DNA from: Hyphomicrobium sp. CS1BSMeth3
GTDB taxonomy: Bacteria > Pseudomonadota > Alphaproteobacteria > Rhizobiales > Hyphomicrobiaceae
Reading direction: 5' to 3'
NCBI RefSeq assembly: GCF_900117415.1
Contig: NZ_FPEI01000002.1
Coordinates: 1 to 64,000, forward strand
DNA length: 64,000 nt
How positions within the stretch are numbered: the first letter of the stretch is position 1; every line of letters starts with the position of its first letter. Positions 46,513 through 55,795 of the stretch are shown here, piece after piece. The notes beneath the pieces were generated by a model that was given only the letters and a program-made list of their open reading frames with translations, was not told where the DNA came from and searched no databases. Position numbers and translations under genes: made by a program.

Positions 46513-47736
46513 TCAGTCGACGATCGCCTGGAGCACGAGCGAACGAATGAGCTGGCGGTAGCGGAGCCGAAGCGGGCCTGGCGCCACGATCCCGGCGACG
46601 ACAGTCATGCGCTCAGTCGGGTCGTTCCAGAAGTACGTGCCGTAGACGCCGGACCAGTAGTAATCGCCGGCCGTGCCGTTGGCTGCCGAGAGGCCTTGCT
46701 CTTTGCGCACGGCAAAGCCGAGGCCGAAGCCATAGCCCGCAAAGGCCGGATCCATGGTCTGCGTCAGGCGATTGACGATCTTGTCGCCGAGATGGTCGGA
46801 CGTCATGAGGGCAATCGTCTTCCGCCCGAGAATGCGCTGGCCATTTCCGACACCACCATCGAGCAGCATCTGCGAAAAGCGCAGATAATCCGCCACCGTC
46901 GAGACGCAGCCACCGCCGCCCGACTCCCACTTCGAGACCTTGCCCGTCGCATGATGCACGACCAGCGGATCGCCCGTCAGCGGGTCCTTGGGCAACGCAC
47001 GCGCATAGCGCTCGCGTGTGTGATCGGTGAGCTCGAAGCCCGTGTCGGCCATGCCGAGCGGCTGCCACAGGCGCTCTGAGAGGAACGCGCCGAGGCGCTG
47101 GCCCGAGACGGCTTCGATGATGAAGCCGAGAATGTCCGTCGAGAGGCCGTACTCCCAGGTCGTGCCCGGCTGGAAGAGCAGCGGTGCCTTGCCGAGCTGA
47201 ACGAGGAAGTCGTCCTTGCTGAGCGCCGCGCTCGTCCCGTGCACGGGATAGGCGCGATAGGCCGCGCTCGTGCCGCGGTTCTGATACGTGAGACCCGAGG
47301 TATGCCGCAGCAGATCCTGCACGGTCATCTCGCGCTCGGCCGGCACGGTCTCGAGCGTATCGCTCGTGATCGACTTCGCGACCTTCATGCCTGCGAGTTG
47401 CGGCAGGAACTTCGAGACGGGATCGCCGAGGAGAAGGCGCCCCTCCTCGGCCAGCATCATGATGCCGACGGAGGCCATCGGCTTGGTCATCGAGGCAATG
47501 GAGAAGACGGCGTCCGCCCACATGGGTGTGCCGGCCGTCTTGTCGCGGAAGCCATAGCCTTCGAGCAGCGCGATCTTGCCGTGCCGCGCAATGCCGATCA
47601 CGGCACCGGGGATGAGGCCCGCGGCCACGTCGCGGTCGATGGCCTCGCGGATGCGGCCAAGCCGTCCGACGTCGAAACCGAGTTCCGCGGGCGCGGCCCG
47701 CTGAAGGACGGTGTTGGGAATCGATACGGACGGCAT
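46513..47736 (-). CDS. Serine hydrolase, class C beta-lactamase/EstB family (paralogue 1)
   Basis: A 407-residue beta-lactamase-fold hydrolase. The nucleophile is in FSIASMTKPM (SxxK) and the second catalytic tyrosine in WEYGLSTDI. A GGGG segment (SGGGGCVSTVADYLRFSQML) and a C-terminal WSGVYGTYFWNDP follow. Unlike its two neighbours it has no signal peptide, so it should act in the cytoplasm. Such enzymes are esterases or peptidases more often than beta-lactamases. Downstream copy in a tandem of three. Confidence 0.9.
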   Translation of the reverse strand: MPSVSIPNTVLQRAAPAELGFDVGRLGRIREAIDRDVAAGLIPGAVIGIARHGKIALLEGYGFRDKTAGTPMWADAVFSIASMTKPMASVGIMMLAEEGRLLLGDPVSKFLPQLAGMKVAKSITSDTLETVPAEREMTVQDLLRHTSGLTYQNRGTSAAYRAYPVHGTSAALSKDDFLVQLGKAPLLFQPGTTWEYGLSTDILGFIIEAVSGQRLGAFLSERLWQPLGMADTGFELTDHTRERYARALPKDPLTGDPLVVHHATGKVSKWESGGGGCVSTVADYLRFSQMLLDGGVGNGQRILGRKTIALMTSDHLGDKIVNRLTQTMDPAFAGYGFGLGFAVRKEQGLSAANGTAGDYYWSGVYGTYFWNDPTERMTVVAGIVAPGPLRLRYRQLIRSLVLQAIVD

Positions 47737-47800
47737 GGGCTTGTCTCCTTCGCGTGCGTACCGCCGGAATCTGCCCCGGCGGCGCCATTCGCCAATTTCG

Positions 47801-49099
47801 TTACTCGACGAGTGCCTGGAGCACCAGCGTGTTCACGAATTTCCGATAATAGGTCCGGATCGCCCCAGGCCCCTGCGACATGAATACGACCGTGAGCTGC
47901 TCCTTCGGGTCGTTCCAGAAGAACGTGCCGTAGGCGCCGCCCCAGTTGTAGTCGCCTTCCGTCCCCGAGACGCCGGCAACGCCCGGGGTCATGCGCACGG
48001 CGAAGCCGAGGCCGAAGCCGTAGCCCTCCCGCGACGGATCTGTAAGCGCGACGTTGTTCGCGATTTGCGGCCCGAGGTGGTTGGCGGTCATGTATTCGAC
48101 GGTCTTCTTGCCGAGAACGCGCTTGCCATCGAGGACGCCGCCATTGAGCAGCATCTGCGAGAAGCGGATGTAGTCGCCAGCCGTCGCCACCGCGCAGGCG
48201 CCCCCGCATTCGAACTTTATGGGCTTGCTGCCCGCATGCAGAACCGTCTGGGGCTTGCCGGTCAGCGGGTCATTGGGGAAGGCGCGTGCGTAGCGGCCCT
48301 TCTTGTCGTCGGCCAGCGCAAACGAGGTGTCCGTCATTCCGAGCGGCCCCCAGATCCTCTCCGAGAGGAAAGCCGAGAGCGGCTTGCCTGTGATCGCCTC
48401 GATCACCAGGCCGAGCACATCAGTCGAGAGGCTGTAGTCCCACACTGTTCCCGGATCGTGCAGCAAGGGCAGCTTGCTGATCGTCTCGAGGAATTCGGGA
48501 CCGGTGAACTGCAGCACGGCACTGCCGGAGCCGGCCGGCCAGAGCTTGTGCACCGGCGTGGTTCCACGCCCTCCATACGTCAGGCCCGAGGTGTGGCGGA
48601 GAAGATCCTGGATGGTCGGCTGGCGCTTCGCGGCGCGGGTGCCGACGGTCTGCTTGCCACTGGCGTCCGTCGTGACCTCGGCGGCCTTCATGTCCTTGAG
48701 CTGCGGCAGATACGTGCCGACGGGGTCGTTGAGGAACAGCTTGCCCTCCTCATGGAGGATCATAATGCCGACCGACACCATCGGCTTGGTCATGCTCGCC
48801 AGCGAGAACAGCGCATCGGTCGTCATCGGCGCCTTGGTCGCCGGATCGATTTCACCGATAGCCTCGAAGTAAGCGAGCTTGCCGCGCCGGGCAATCGCAA
48901 CGACTACGCCCGGGATGCGCCCCTTTTCGATCTCGCTCTTGAATGCCGGCACAATGCGCGCGAGGCGCTCGGGCGAGAGGCCGACCGTCGCCGGATCCAC
49001 CCGCGGCAGCGGGTCCTTGCCATTGGCATGGGCAGCAGCGGCCAGCGGCACCATCAGCGCGGCCGCGCATAGTCCTTTCAAGGCACTCGATGCAGGCAT
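47801..49099 (-). CDS. Exported serine hydrolase, class C beta-lactamase/EstB family (paralogue 2)
   Basis: A 432-residue homologue of the genes on either side. A signal peptide is visible (LCAAALMVPLAAAAHANG, residues about 9-26). Catalytic motifs are FSLASMTKPM and WDYSLSTDVLG, with the shared GGACAVATAGDYIRFSQML and WGGAYGTFFWNDP blocks. It should work in the periplasm as an esterase or amidase. The 64-base gap to paralogue 1 has no terminator, so the three are likely one transcript. Confidence 0.9.
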   Translation of the reverse strand: MPASSALKGLCAAALMVPLAAAAHANGKDPLPRVDPATVGLSPERLARIVPAFKSEIEKGRIPGVVVAIARRGKLAYFEAIGEIDPATKAPMTTDALFSLASMTKPMVSVGIMILHEEGKLFLNDPVGTYLPQLKDMKAAEVTTDASGKQTVGTRAAKRQPTIQDLLRHTSGLTYGGRGTTPVHKLWPAGSGSAVLQFTGPEFLETISKLPLLHDPGTVWDYSLSTDVLGLVIEAITGKPLSAFLSERIWGPLGMTDTSFALADDKKGRYARAFPNDPLTGKPQTVLHAGSKPIKFECGGACAVATAGDYIRFSQMLLNGGVLDGKRVLGKKTVEYMTANHLGPQIANNVALTDPSREGYGFGLGFAVRMTPGVAGVSGTEGDYNWGGAYGTFFWNDPKEQLTVVFMSQGPGAIRTYYRKFVNTLVLQALVE

Positions 49100-49249
49100 G
49101 GTTGGAATCCTCCCGTCAAAGCCCGGCGCTCTTGGGCGGCGCCGGAGATTTCGGAAGGATAAACCAACTCAAGTGGCGGAACTACGCCATGGTCGAAGGG
49201 CAGGTCACGCGGCAATGCGTTGCTGCGAATGCGAACGCACGCCGCGCAC

Positions 49250-50530
49250 CTATTGAACGATCGCCTGGAGCACGAGCTTGGTCATGAGCCGGCGGTAGTG
49301 ATAGCGGATCGGCCCTGGCGCCTGCGACATGAACACGACCGCGAGACCGAGCTTCGGGTCATTCCAGAAATAAGTCCCATAAGCGCCGCCCCAATTGTAC
49401 TCACCGACGTCACCGGGTGCGGCGGGCGTGCCGGGCTTCAGGCGCACGGCAAATCCTAGGCCGAAGCCAAAGCCGGGACGCGTCCCTTCGGCATTCACGC
49501 CGAAATCCGCGCCGAGGTGGTTGGTGGTCATGTCGGCAACGATTTCAGGTTTGAGAATGCGCTTGCCGTCGAGCGTGCCGCCGTTCAGCAGCATTTGCGT
49601 GAAGCGAATGTAGTCCGCCGCTGTCGAGACAGCGCAGCCGGTCCCGCATTCGTATTTCAGCGGCTTGCCTTCCGCGTGCAGCACGCGCTGCGGTTTGCCC
49701 GTGCGCGGGCTCAGCGGGAATGCGCGCGCGTAGCGATCCCACTTGTCTTTGGGAACGACGAAGCCCGTGTCCTTCATGCCGAGCGGCTGCCAGAGGCGCT
49801 CTGACAGGAAAGCCGAGAGCTTCTGGCCGGATATCTTCTCGATGAGCAAGCCGAGCACGTCCGTCGAGAAGCCATAGTCCCACGCCGTGCCGGGATCATG
49901 CAGCAGGGGGAGCTTGGCGATCGTATCCAGGAGTTGATCGCTGGTCATGCTCACTGCCGCGCGCGCACCGCTGTACGGCCAGAGCTTGTTCACCGCCGAC
50001 TTGCCGCGATTGCCGGATGTCATGCCGGAGGTGTGGCGCAGCAGATCCTCGATCGTCGGCTGGCGTTTTGCTGGCCGTGTCTCGACCTCACCGCTCTTCG
50101 CATCCGGATCCACGGCGACGCGCAGATCGGCGATCTGAGGCAGATACTTTCCGACCGGATCGGAGAGCGCGATCTTGCCCTCCTCGACCAGCATCATGAT
50201 GCCGACCGAGACCATCGGCTTGGTCATGCTTGCAATCGAGAAGATCGCGTCCGTGGTCATCGGCGCCTTGGTGTCGGGGTCGCGCGCGCCGAAGGCCTGG
50301 AAGAAGCCGATCTTGCCGTGCCGCGCGATGAGGAGCACCGCACCGGGGATCTGCCCCTTGGCAATGTCGGCATTGAGCGTATCGGCAATCGTCTTCAGCC
50401 CATCCGCGGAGAGGCCGAGCGAGACCGGATCAGCGTTTGGCAGGGGGAGGGGATCCGCAGCCTTGGCCGCAAAGGCAGACAGCGCCAGGACGAGCGCGGC
50501 GGCCATGGCGCATTTCGATAGGATGGACAT
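49250..50530 (-). CDS. Exported serine hydrolase, class C beta-lactamase/EstB family (paralogue 3)
   Basis: A 426-residue secreted hydrolase with signal peptide AAALVLALSAFAAKA (about 9-23). Catalytic motifs are FSIASMTKPM and WDYGFSTDVLG, with the shared GTGCAVSTAADYIRFTQML and WGGAYGTYFWNDP blocks. It is most similar to paralogue 2 by eye. The 150-base spacer between them is unremarkable. First gene of the tandem in the direction of transcription. Confidence 0.9.
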   Translation of the reverse strand: MSILSKCAMAAALVLALSAFAAKAADPLPLPNADPVSLGLSADGLKTIADTLNADIAKGQIPGAVLLIARHGKIGFFQAFGARDPDTKAPMTTDAIFSIASMTKPMVSVGIMMLVEEGKIALSDPVGKYLPQIADLRVAVDPDAKSGEVETRPAKRQPTIEDLLRHTSGMTSGNRGKSAVNKLWPYSGARAAVSMTSDQLLDTIAKLPLLHDPGTAWDYGFSTDVLGLLIEKISGQKLSAFLSERLWQPLGMKDTGFVVPKDKWDRYARAFPLSPRTGKPQRVLHAEGKPLKYECGTGCAVSTAADYIRFTQMLLNGGTLDGKRILKPEIVADMTTNHLGADFGVNAEGTRPGFGFGLGFAVRLKPGTPAAPGDVGEYNWGGAYGTYFWNDPKLGLAVVFMSQAPGPIRYHYRRLMTKLVLQAIVQ

Positions 50531-50599
50531 GAGGAAGCCTCCCGCATGGACCGGGAACCTGAATGCCCTGAGTTGTAGTCGAAAATTACGGCGCCGCCG

Positions 50600-51505
50600 T
50601 TAGCGCATTCGCCGCGGGTTCATGTAGAGGTCGGCTTCCTGGCGGTCGATCTTCGGGATGATCCGGCCCGACCGCACGCCACGCCACAAAGCCTTGAGGT
50701 GATTGCGAACATCCCGCGCGAACACCTCCTTGGCGCAGAACAGCTTCAGAACGTGCAGCAAGCGCGGATCGGCATGATCGCGCAGAATGCGGCAGCGCCA
50801 CTTGCCGCCAAGCGAGAACACCTTGCCGTCCAGGAAGGCAACGATGTTCCCGGCTGCATCGTAGAGTTTGAAATCACCGCCGAGGTCGATCATGTCGCGG
50901 CGCAGGCGATAGAGGATCGGCTGGTGATTATCGAGCACGAAGAACGAATAGTTCTCCGGCATGAGCGGCCATTTGTTTGCGGAGCGCTCGAGGTAGATGT
51001 TGTGGACCTGCTCGCCCGTATTGATCGAGTAGGCCGACACTGGAATCCCGCGCGCGCCGATCGTGAGCTGGAGCGAGCGCGCCAGCATGAGGTCCATGGT
51101 CGCGCGCCAGTTCAGCTTGTCGCCGAACAGGCGCAGCACGAGCCGGCGATCCATGCCCTCCTTCTTCTTCCAGAGCTCCTCGCGATAGGCGATGAGCCCC
51201 GTCCGCTGGCCGCCCTCGATGACCTCGGCGAACACGTCCATGTCGGTCGTGAACTGGCGTGACTTGGCGCGGTTGCGGCTGTGCTTGAAGATGCCGAACT
51301 CGACGGAGTTGAAATTGGTGATCCAGACGTCGACGATAAACTCGTGCCAGTCGCCCTTGCCGCGCCGCACGCGCTGCGTGCGCTTGCCAGACGGAATGGG
51401 GAGCTTTGAAGCCGCCTGCTCGAAGGCCTCGGCCTTCGCCTCGCGGGCCGCCTCAGCGCCCGCAGCTTCTGCCTCGATCTCGATCGTCCTGCTGCCGTCT
51501 GCCAT
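50600..51505 (-). CDS. Conserved hypothetical protein
   Basis: A 301-residue soluble protein with no signal peptide. After an Ala/Glu-rich N-terminal helix, the rest is rich in strands and aromatic residues: GDWHEFIVDVWITNFNSVEFGIFKH, MDRRLVLRLFGDKLNWRATMDLML, DFKLYDAAGNIVAFLDGKVFSLGGKW. The latter resembles the tubby/LURP-one-like pattern of a scramblase-type barrel, but this is only a visual impression. I recognise no family with confidence. It stands alone between the hydrolase tandem and the 2-hydroxyacid dehydrogenase. Confidence 0.7.
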   Translation of the reverse strand: MADGSRTIEIEAEAAGAEAAREAKAEAFEQAASKLPIPSGKRTQRVRRGKGDWHEFIVDVWITNFNSVEFGIFKHSRNRAKSRQFTTDMDVFAEVIEGGQRTGLIAYREELWKKKEGMDRRLVLRLFGDKLNWRATMDLMLARSLQLTIGARGIPVSAYSINTGEQVHNIYLERSANKWPLMPENYSFFVLDNHQPILYRLRRDMIDLGGDFKLYDAAGNIVAFLDGKVFSLGGKWRCRILRDHADPRLLHVLKLFCAKEVFARDVRNHLKALWRGVRSGRIIPKIDRQEADLYMNPRRMR

Positions 51506-51648
51506 GACCGGCCTCCCCTCTCACGGGTGCCCGCACGCAGAGACAAAGCATGGGCGAATCGTCGGAAAACATAGCACCGGGCACACCTTGGGCGGCGCCC
51601 GACACTGTGGATAACCCGCGGATAAAGTGATCGGTTCCGATGTGACAA

Positions 51649-52647
51649 TCAGAACATGGCCGGATAGACACGGTCCGGCGGCGAGTGGCCGTCGAGGAAG
51701 GTCTTGATGTTGATGATGACCTTCTCGCCCATGTCGACGCGCCCCTCGATCGTCGCCGAGCCCATGTGCGGCAAGGCGACCACACGCGGCGACGCGAGCA
51801 GCTTCGGATTGATCGCCGGCTCGTTCTCGAACACGTCGAGGCCGGCGCCAGCTATCGCGCCCGACTCGACGAGGCGCGCAAGCTCGTTCTCGTCGATCAC
51901 CTCGCCGCGCGCCGTGTTCACGATGTAGGCCGTTGGCTTCATCAGCTTGAGGCGCCGCGCCGAGAGCAGGTGATAGGTCGCCGGCGTGTGCGGGCAGTTC
52001 ACCGAGATGATGTCCATGCGCGCCAGCATCTGGTCGAGGCTGTCCCAGTAGGTGGCATCGAGCTCTTGCTCGACGGCCTCGGGCAGACGGCGGCGGTTGT
52101 GATAGTGCACCTGCAGACCAAAGGCGACGGCGCGGCGCGCCACGGCCTGGCCGATACGGCCCATGCCGATGATGCCGAGGCGCTTGCCGAAAATGCGATG
52201 TCCGAGCATCCAGGTCGGCGACCAGCCGCCCCAGTTCGCGCGCGGGTCCCTGAGCAGGGTCGCGCCTTCGACGAGACGGCGCGGCACGGCCAGGATGAGG
52301 GCCATGGTCATGTCGGCCGTGTCCTCGGTGAGGACGCCCGGCGTATTGGTGACGGTGATGCCGCGGTTGCGCGCCGTGTCGAGGTCGATGTTGTCGACAC
52401 CCGTGCCGAAATTGGCGATCAGCTTGAGCTGGGGCCCGGCCTGGGACAGCACGGCGCGATCGATGCGGTCCGTCACCGTCGGGACCAGGACCTCGGCGGC
52501 CTTTGCGGCCTCGACGAGGGCGGCCTGCGACAGGGGCGCGTCATCGAGGTTGAGCCGCGCATTGAACAGCTCCCGCATGCGCGTCTCGACGATCTCCGGC
52601 AGCTTGCGCGTGACGATGACGAGGGGCTTTTTGGGGGCATTGGGCAT
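51649..52647 (-). CDS. 2-hydroxyacid dehydrogenase (glyoxylate/hydroxypyruvate reductase type)
   Basis: A 332-residue D-isomer-specific 2-hydroxyacid dehydrogenase. Conserved parts are NFGTGVDNIDLDTARNRGI, Rossmann motif GMGRIGQAVARRA, the catalytic Arg in NTARGEVIDENELA, Glu in DVFENEPAINPKLL and His in LPHMGSATIE. Similar enzymes reduce glyoxylate or hydroxypyruvate to glycolate or D-glycerate. It differs clearly from the shorter homologue at 33330. Monocistronic by position. Confidence 0.92.
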   Translation of the reverse strand: MPNAPKKPLVIVTRKLPEIVETRMRELFNARLNLDDAPLSQAALVEAAKAAEVLVPTVTDRIDRAVLSQAGPQLKLIANFGTGVDNIDLDTARNRGITVTNTPGVLTEDTADMTMALILAVPRRLVEGATLLRDPRANWGGWSPTWMLGHRIFGKRLGIIGMGRIGQAVARRAVAFGLQVHYHNRRRLPEAVEQELDATYWDSLDQMLARMDIISVNCPHTPATYHLLSARRLKLMKPTAYIVNTARGEVIDENELARLVESGAIAGAGLDVFENEPAINPKLLASPRVVALPHMGSATIEGRVDMGEKVIINIKTFLDGHSPPDRVYPAMF

Positions 52648-52948
52648 GGGGGATGTCCGAAGCTCACTCTTGCGGCAGCCGCCTGCCGCAACCTCGGCCC
52701 TCTCTAGCAGAAGCCCCGCGGGAACTCAAAGCCAAGGAATGACAGTGCATTGCACACTATTTCAGCCCTTCGCGCCCGCCCCGGAGGCACCGCATTGCCT
52801 CGCCGCGCGGAAGCCGCTAGAGCAGGCGGGGCGTTGCGATAAACGCAAGACTATCGCAACAGCCTCTTTGCGTTAAAACACAACACCCTATCAACAACCC
52901 GTTGCGATAGCCGCAACGGCAATCGCAACACCCTGGTCGAGAGCCCCC
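52648..52948. other. Divergent spacer between 2-hydroxyacid dehydrogenase and proS
   Basis: About 300 bases with no gene. It contains GTGCATTGCA at 52745-52754 (a near-palindrome shared with the phasin operator) and two TTGCGAT/ATCGCAA palindromes at 52833-52930, annotated separately. Confidence 0.6.
52833..52930 (+). repeat. Two related palindromes in the proS upstream region
   Basis: Copy 1 (52833-52861) is GTTGCGATA-N10-TATCGCAAC followed by A. Copy 2 (52901-52930) is GTTGCGAT-A-GCCG-CAA-CGGC-A-ATCGCAAC followed by A, a 12-bp stem with one mismatch, ending 18 bases before the proS ATG. A further GCGTT/AACGC pair lies between. They could be tandem operators or leader hairpins. Confidence 0.75.
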
Positions 52949-54295
52949 ATGCGCCTCACACGCTTCTTCCTGCCGGTCCTGCGCGAGACGCCGAAAGAGG
53001 CGGAGATCGTCTCCCACCAGCTCATGCTGCGCGCCGCCATGGTCAAGCAGGCGAGCGCCGGCATCTATTCCTGGCTGCCGCTCGGCTACCGGGTGCTGAA
53101 GAAGATCGAGCAGATCGTGCGCGAGGAGCAGAACCGCTCGGGCGCCATCGAGGTGCTCATGCCGACCATTCAGTCGGCCGACCTCTGGCGCCAGTCGGGC
53201 CGTTACGACGCCTACGGCAAGGAGATGCTGCGCATCAAGGACCGCCACGAGCGCGACATGCTCTACGGGCCGACCAACGAGGAGCAGATCACCGAGATCT
53301 TCCGCGACAGCGTGAAGTCCTACAAGGACCTGCCGCGCAATCTCTATCACATCCAGTGGAAGTTCCGTGACGAGGTGCGCCCGCGCTTCGGCGTCATGCG
53401 CGGTCGCGAGTTCCTCATGAAGGATGCCTACTCGTTCGACCTGAACGCGGAGGCGGCGCGCCACGCCTACAACCGCATGTTCGTCGCCTACCTGCGCACG
53501 TTCGCGCGCATGGGGCTCAAGGCGATCCCCATGGCGGCGGATACCGGCCCGATCGGCGGCGACCTCAGCCACGAGTTCATCATCCTCGCCGATACGGGCG
53601 AGAGCCAGGTCTACTGCCACACGGATCTCGTCGAGATGCCCGTGCCCGGCAAGGACGTCGACTTCGACGGCGATCTCTCGCCGATCATCAAGCAGTGGAC
53701 CTCGCAGTACGCCGCGACCGACGAGAAGCACGATGCGGCGAAGTTTGTGGCCGAGGTGCCCGCCGACAAGCAGGTCTCGGCGCGCGGCATCGAGGTCGGC
53801 CACATCTTCTATTTCGGCACGAAGTACTCCGAACCCATGGGCTGCAAGGTGCAGGGCCCGGACGGCAAGCTCGTCGCCGTGCACATGGGCTCGTATGGTG
53901 TCGGCGTCTCGCGCCTCGTCGGCGGGATCATCGAGGCGAGCCATGACGACGCGGGCTGCGTGTGGCCGGTGCCGGTCGCGCCCTTCGAGGTCGGGCTCGT
54001 CAATCTCAAGTCGGGCGACAAGGACACCGATGCGGCCGCTAATGCGGTGTACGAGAAGCTGACCAATGCCGGCATCGACGTGCTCTACGACGACACGGAC
54101 GAGCGCGCAGGTGGCAAATTCGCGACCATGGACGTGATCGGCCTTCCTTATCAGATCGTGATCGGGCCGAAGGGCGTGAAGGCCGGCGAGGCCGAGATCA
54201 AGACGCGCAAGGGCGGCGCCAAGGAGACGATCGGCATCGACGCCGCCGTCGCCAAGGTCATCGACCTCGTAACCACGGGCCGCGATCTGGCCTGA
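52949..54295 (+). CDS. proS: Proline-tRNA ligase (short alphaproteobacterial type)
   Basis: A 448-residue class II synthetase. Motif 1-2 regions ([43 protein letters not shown]-type region, [25 protein letters not shown]) and motif 3 ([15 protein letters not shown]) are clear, with a C-terminal anticodon-binding domain ([15 protein letters not shown]). It is much shorter than the approximately 570-residue bacterial form because the editing insertion is absent, as is usual in alphaproteobacteria. Two palindromes precede the ATG. Confidence 0.96.
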   Translation: MRLTRFFLPVLRETPKEAEIVSHQLMLRAAMVKQASAGIYSWLPLGYRVLKKIEQIVREEQNRSGAIEVLMPTIQSADLWRQSGRYDAYGKEMLRIKDRHERDMLYGPTNEEQITEIFRDSVKSYKDLPRNLYHIQWKFRDEVRPRFGVMRGREFLMKDAYSFDLNAEAARHAYNRMFVAYLRTFARMGLKAIPMAADTGPIGGDLSHEFIILADTGESQVYCHTDLVEMPVPGKDVDFDGDLSPIIKQWTSQYAATDEKHDAAKFVAEVPADKQVSARGIEVGHIFYFGTKYSEPMGCKVQGPDGKLVAVHMGSYGVGVSRLVGGIIEASHDDAGCVWPVPVAPFEVGLVNLKSGDKDTDAAANAVYEKLTNAGIDVLYDDTDERAGGKFATMDVIGLPYQIVIGPKGVKAGEAEIKTRKGGAKETIGIDAAVAKVIDLVTTGRDLA

Positions 54296-54339
54296 GAGCT
54301 TCTGGCTGAAGGCCCCCGAATCGCGGGATAATCGGTTGC

Positions 54340-55308
54340 ATGAACCAGCCGGATCCCGCGAGCCGGACCCACATTCGCACGTTCCTCGAGATGCAGGCGG
54401 CCGAGAAAGGTTCCGCCCGCAATACGCTCGACGCCTATGCGCGCGACCTCGAGGACCTGGCGCTGTTCCTCGATGATCTCGGCTGTGCCGTCGAAGATGC
54501 TTCGCCGGCCGGCCTGACGGCCTACGTGACCCACCTCACGGATCAGGGCTTCGCGACAGCGACGCGCGCGCGAAAGATCTCCGCCGTGCGCCAGCTCTAT
54601 CGCTTTCTCATGATGGAGGGGATCGTCGAGGAGGACCCCGCCGCCGGCCTGAGCGGTCCGAAGCTCGCGCGCGCCCTTCCGAAGACGCTATCCATTGCCG
54701 AGGTCGAGCGCCTGCTCGAGACCGCACGGCGGCGCACGGAAACGGCCACAGGCCGCGAGCGGCTGCGCGCCTTGCGGCTCCACGCCATGCTGGAGGTGCT
54801 GTACGCCTCGGGAATGCGCGTCTCGGAGCTGGTAGCGCTGCCGCGTCAGGTGCTGAGCGGTGACCCGCGCGTGCTCACCATCACCGGCAAGGGCCAGCGC
54901 GAGCGCCTCGTGCCGCTGAACAACGAGGCGCGCATGGCCCTCGATCGCTATCTCACCGCGCTCGCCGATCCGGAGAACACATCACCGACCTTGCGACCCG
55001 CGAAGTGGCTCTTTCCGGCGCGCAGTGCCGAGGGGCACGTCACGCGCCAGCATCTCGGCGTCGAGCTCAAAGAGCTGGCAAGCGAGGCCGGCCTCGATCC
55101 CGAGCGCGTGAGCCCGCACGTGCTGCGCCATGCCTTCGCGAGCCATCTGCTCGACCGCGGTGCCGATCTGCGCGCTGTTCAGCAGCTTCTCGGCCACGCC
55201 GATATCTCGACGACGCAGATCTACACGCATGTGCTCGAAGAGCGGCTCAAGAAGATCGTCTACGAGCACCATCCGCTGGCGCGCACGAAGTCGGAGCCTT
55301 CGGGTTGA
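54340..55308 (+). CDS. xerD: Site-specific tyrosine recombinase XerD
   Basis: A 322-residue tyrosine recombinase resolving chromosome dimers at dif. The N-terminal SAM-like core-binding domain is at about 10-100. Catalytic residues are visible: Arg in ASGMRVSELVALP, His-xx-Arg in HVLRHAFASHLL, and His plus nucleophile Tyr in LGHADISTTQIYTHV. XerD is preferred over XerC because of overall resemblance; the two are hard to separate by eye. FtsK, which activates XerD, is encoded 10 kb away. Confidence 0.9.
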   Translation: MNQPDPASRTHIRTFLEMQAAEKGSARNTLDAYARDLEDLALFLDDLGCAVEDASPAGLTAYVTHLTDQGFATATRARKISAVRQLYRFLMMEGIVEEDPAAGLSGPKLARALPKTLSIAEVERLLETARRRTETATGRERLRALRLHAMLEVLYASGMRVSELVALPRQVLSGDPRVLTITGKGQRERLVPLNNEARMALDRYLTALADPENTSPTLRPAKWLFPARSAEGHVTRQHLGVELKELASEAGLDPERVSPHVLRHAFASHLLDRGADLRAVQQLLGHADISTTQIYTHVLEERLKKIVYEHHPLARTKSEPSG

Positions 55309-55323
55309 GGCCCGACCTCGGCC

Positions 55324-55629
55324 CTACGACCGGCTCGCGCCGCCCGCTTTGCGCTCCTGATTGCGCTGCCAGTAGACGAAGGCCACCGCGACCGCGGCCG
55401 TCAGGATCATGGTCGAGAGAATGTCGGGCCGCTGGATGAAGGACAGCCAGACGTTCCAGCCGCTGCGGAAGCTCGGCGCCTTCCCGACCAGGAAGCCGTT
55501 GCCGACGATGACGATCAGCAGCACGCTCGCCGTCAGCGCAACCGCAGTCGCGATCTGAAGCATCCGTTTGAACAACCGGGGCACCATGGCCTTTTTCCCG
55601 GCCGCCACCAGCATCGTTCTCTCGATCAT
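55324..55629 (-). CDS. Small membrane protein of unknown function
   Basis: A 101-residue protein with two hydrophobic segments, about 25-47 (LQIATAVALTASVLLIVIVG) and 70-88 (ILSTMILTAAVAVAFVYW), basic ends and a short loop. No family recognised. Convergent with xerD, whose stop is 15 bases away. Confidence 0.65.
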   Translation of the reverse strand: MIERTMLVAAGKKAMVPRLFKRMLQIATAVALTASVLLIVIVGNGFLVGKAPSFRSGWNVWLSFIQRPDILSTMILTAAVAVAFVYWQRNQERKAGGASRS

Positions 55630-55795
55630 GGCGATGTCTCCATGCGGGATTTCGTGTTGGATTCGGTGAATCTACCTGACTCGTGGGCATTTTTCCATGT
55701 CGGCCCGCGCGGACATCACGCCGACATCTGACGTTCTCGCACTCGGCTGAGATAAGCCGCGCACACAAGCCATCTCGATGCGCGTTCTCTTACGG

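Noticed and set aside
42983-46561. 1192-codon open frame on the plus strand
   Set aside because: Spans the antisense of both ftsK and the aminotransferase; composition is His/Arg/Asp/Ala-rich without domains.
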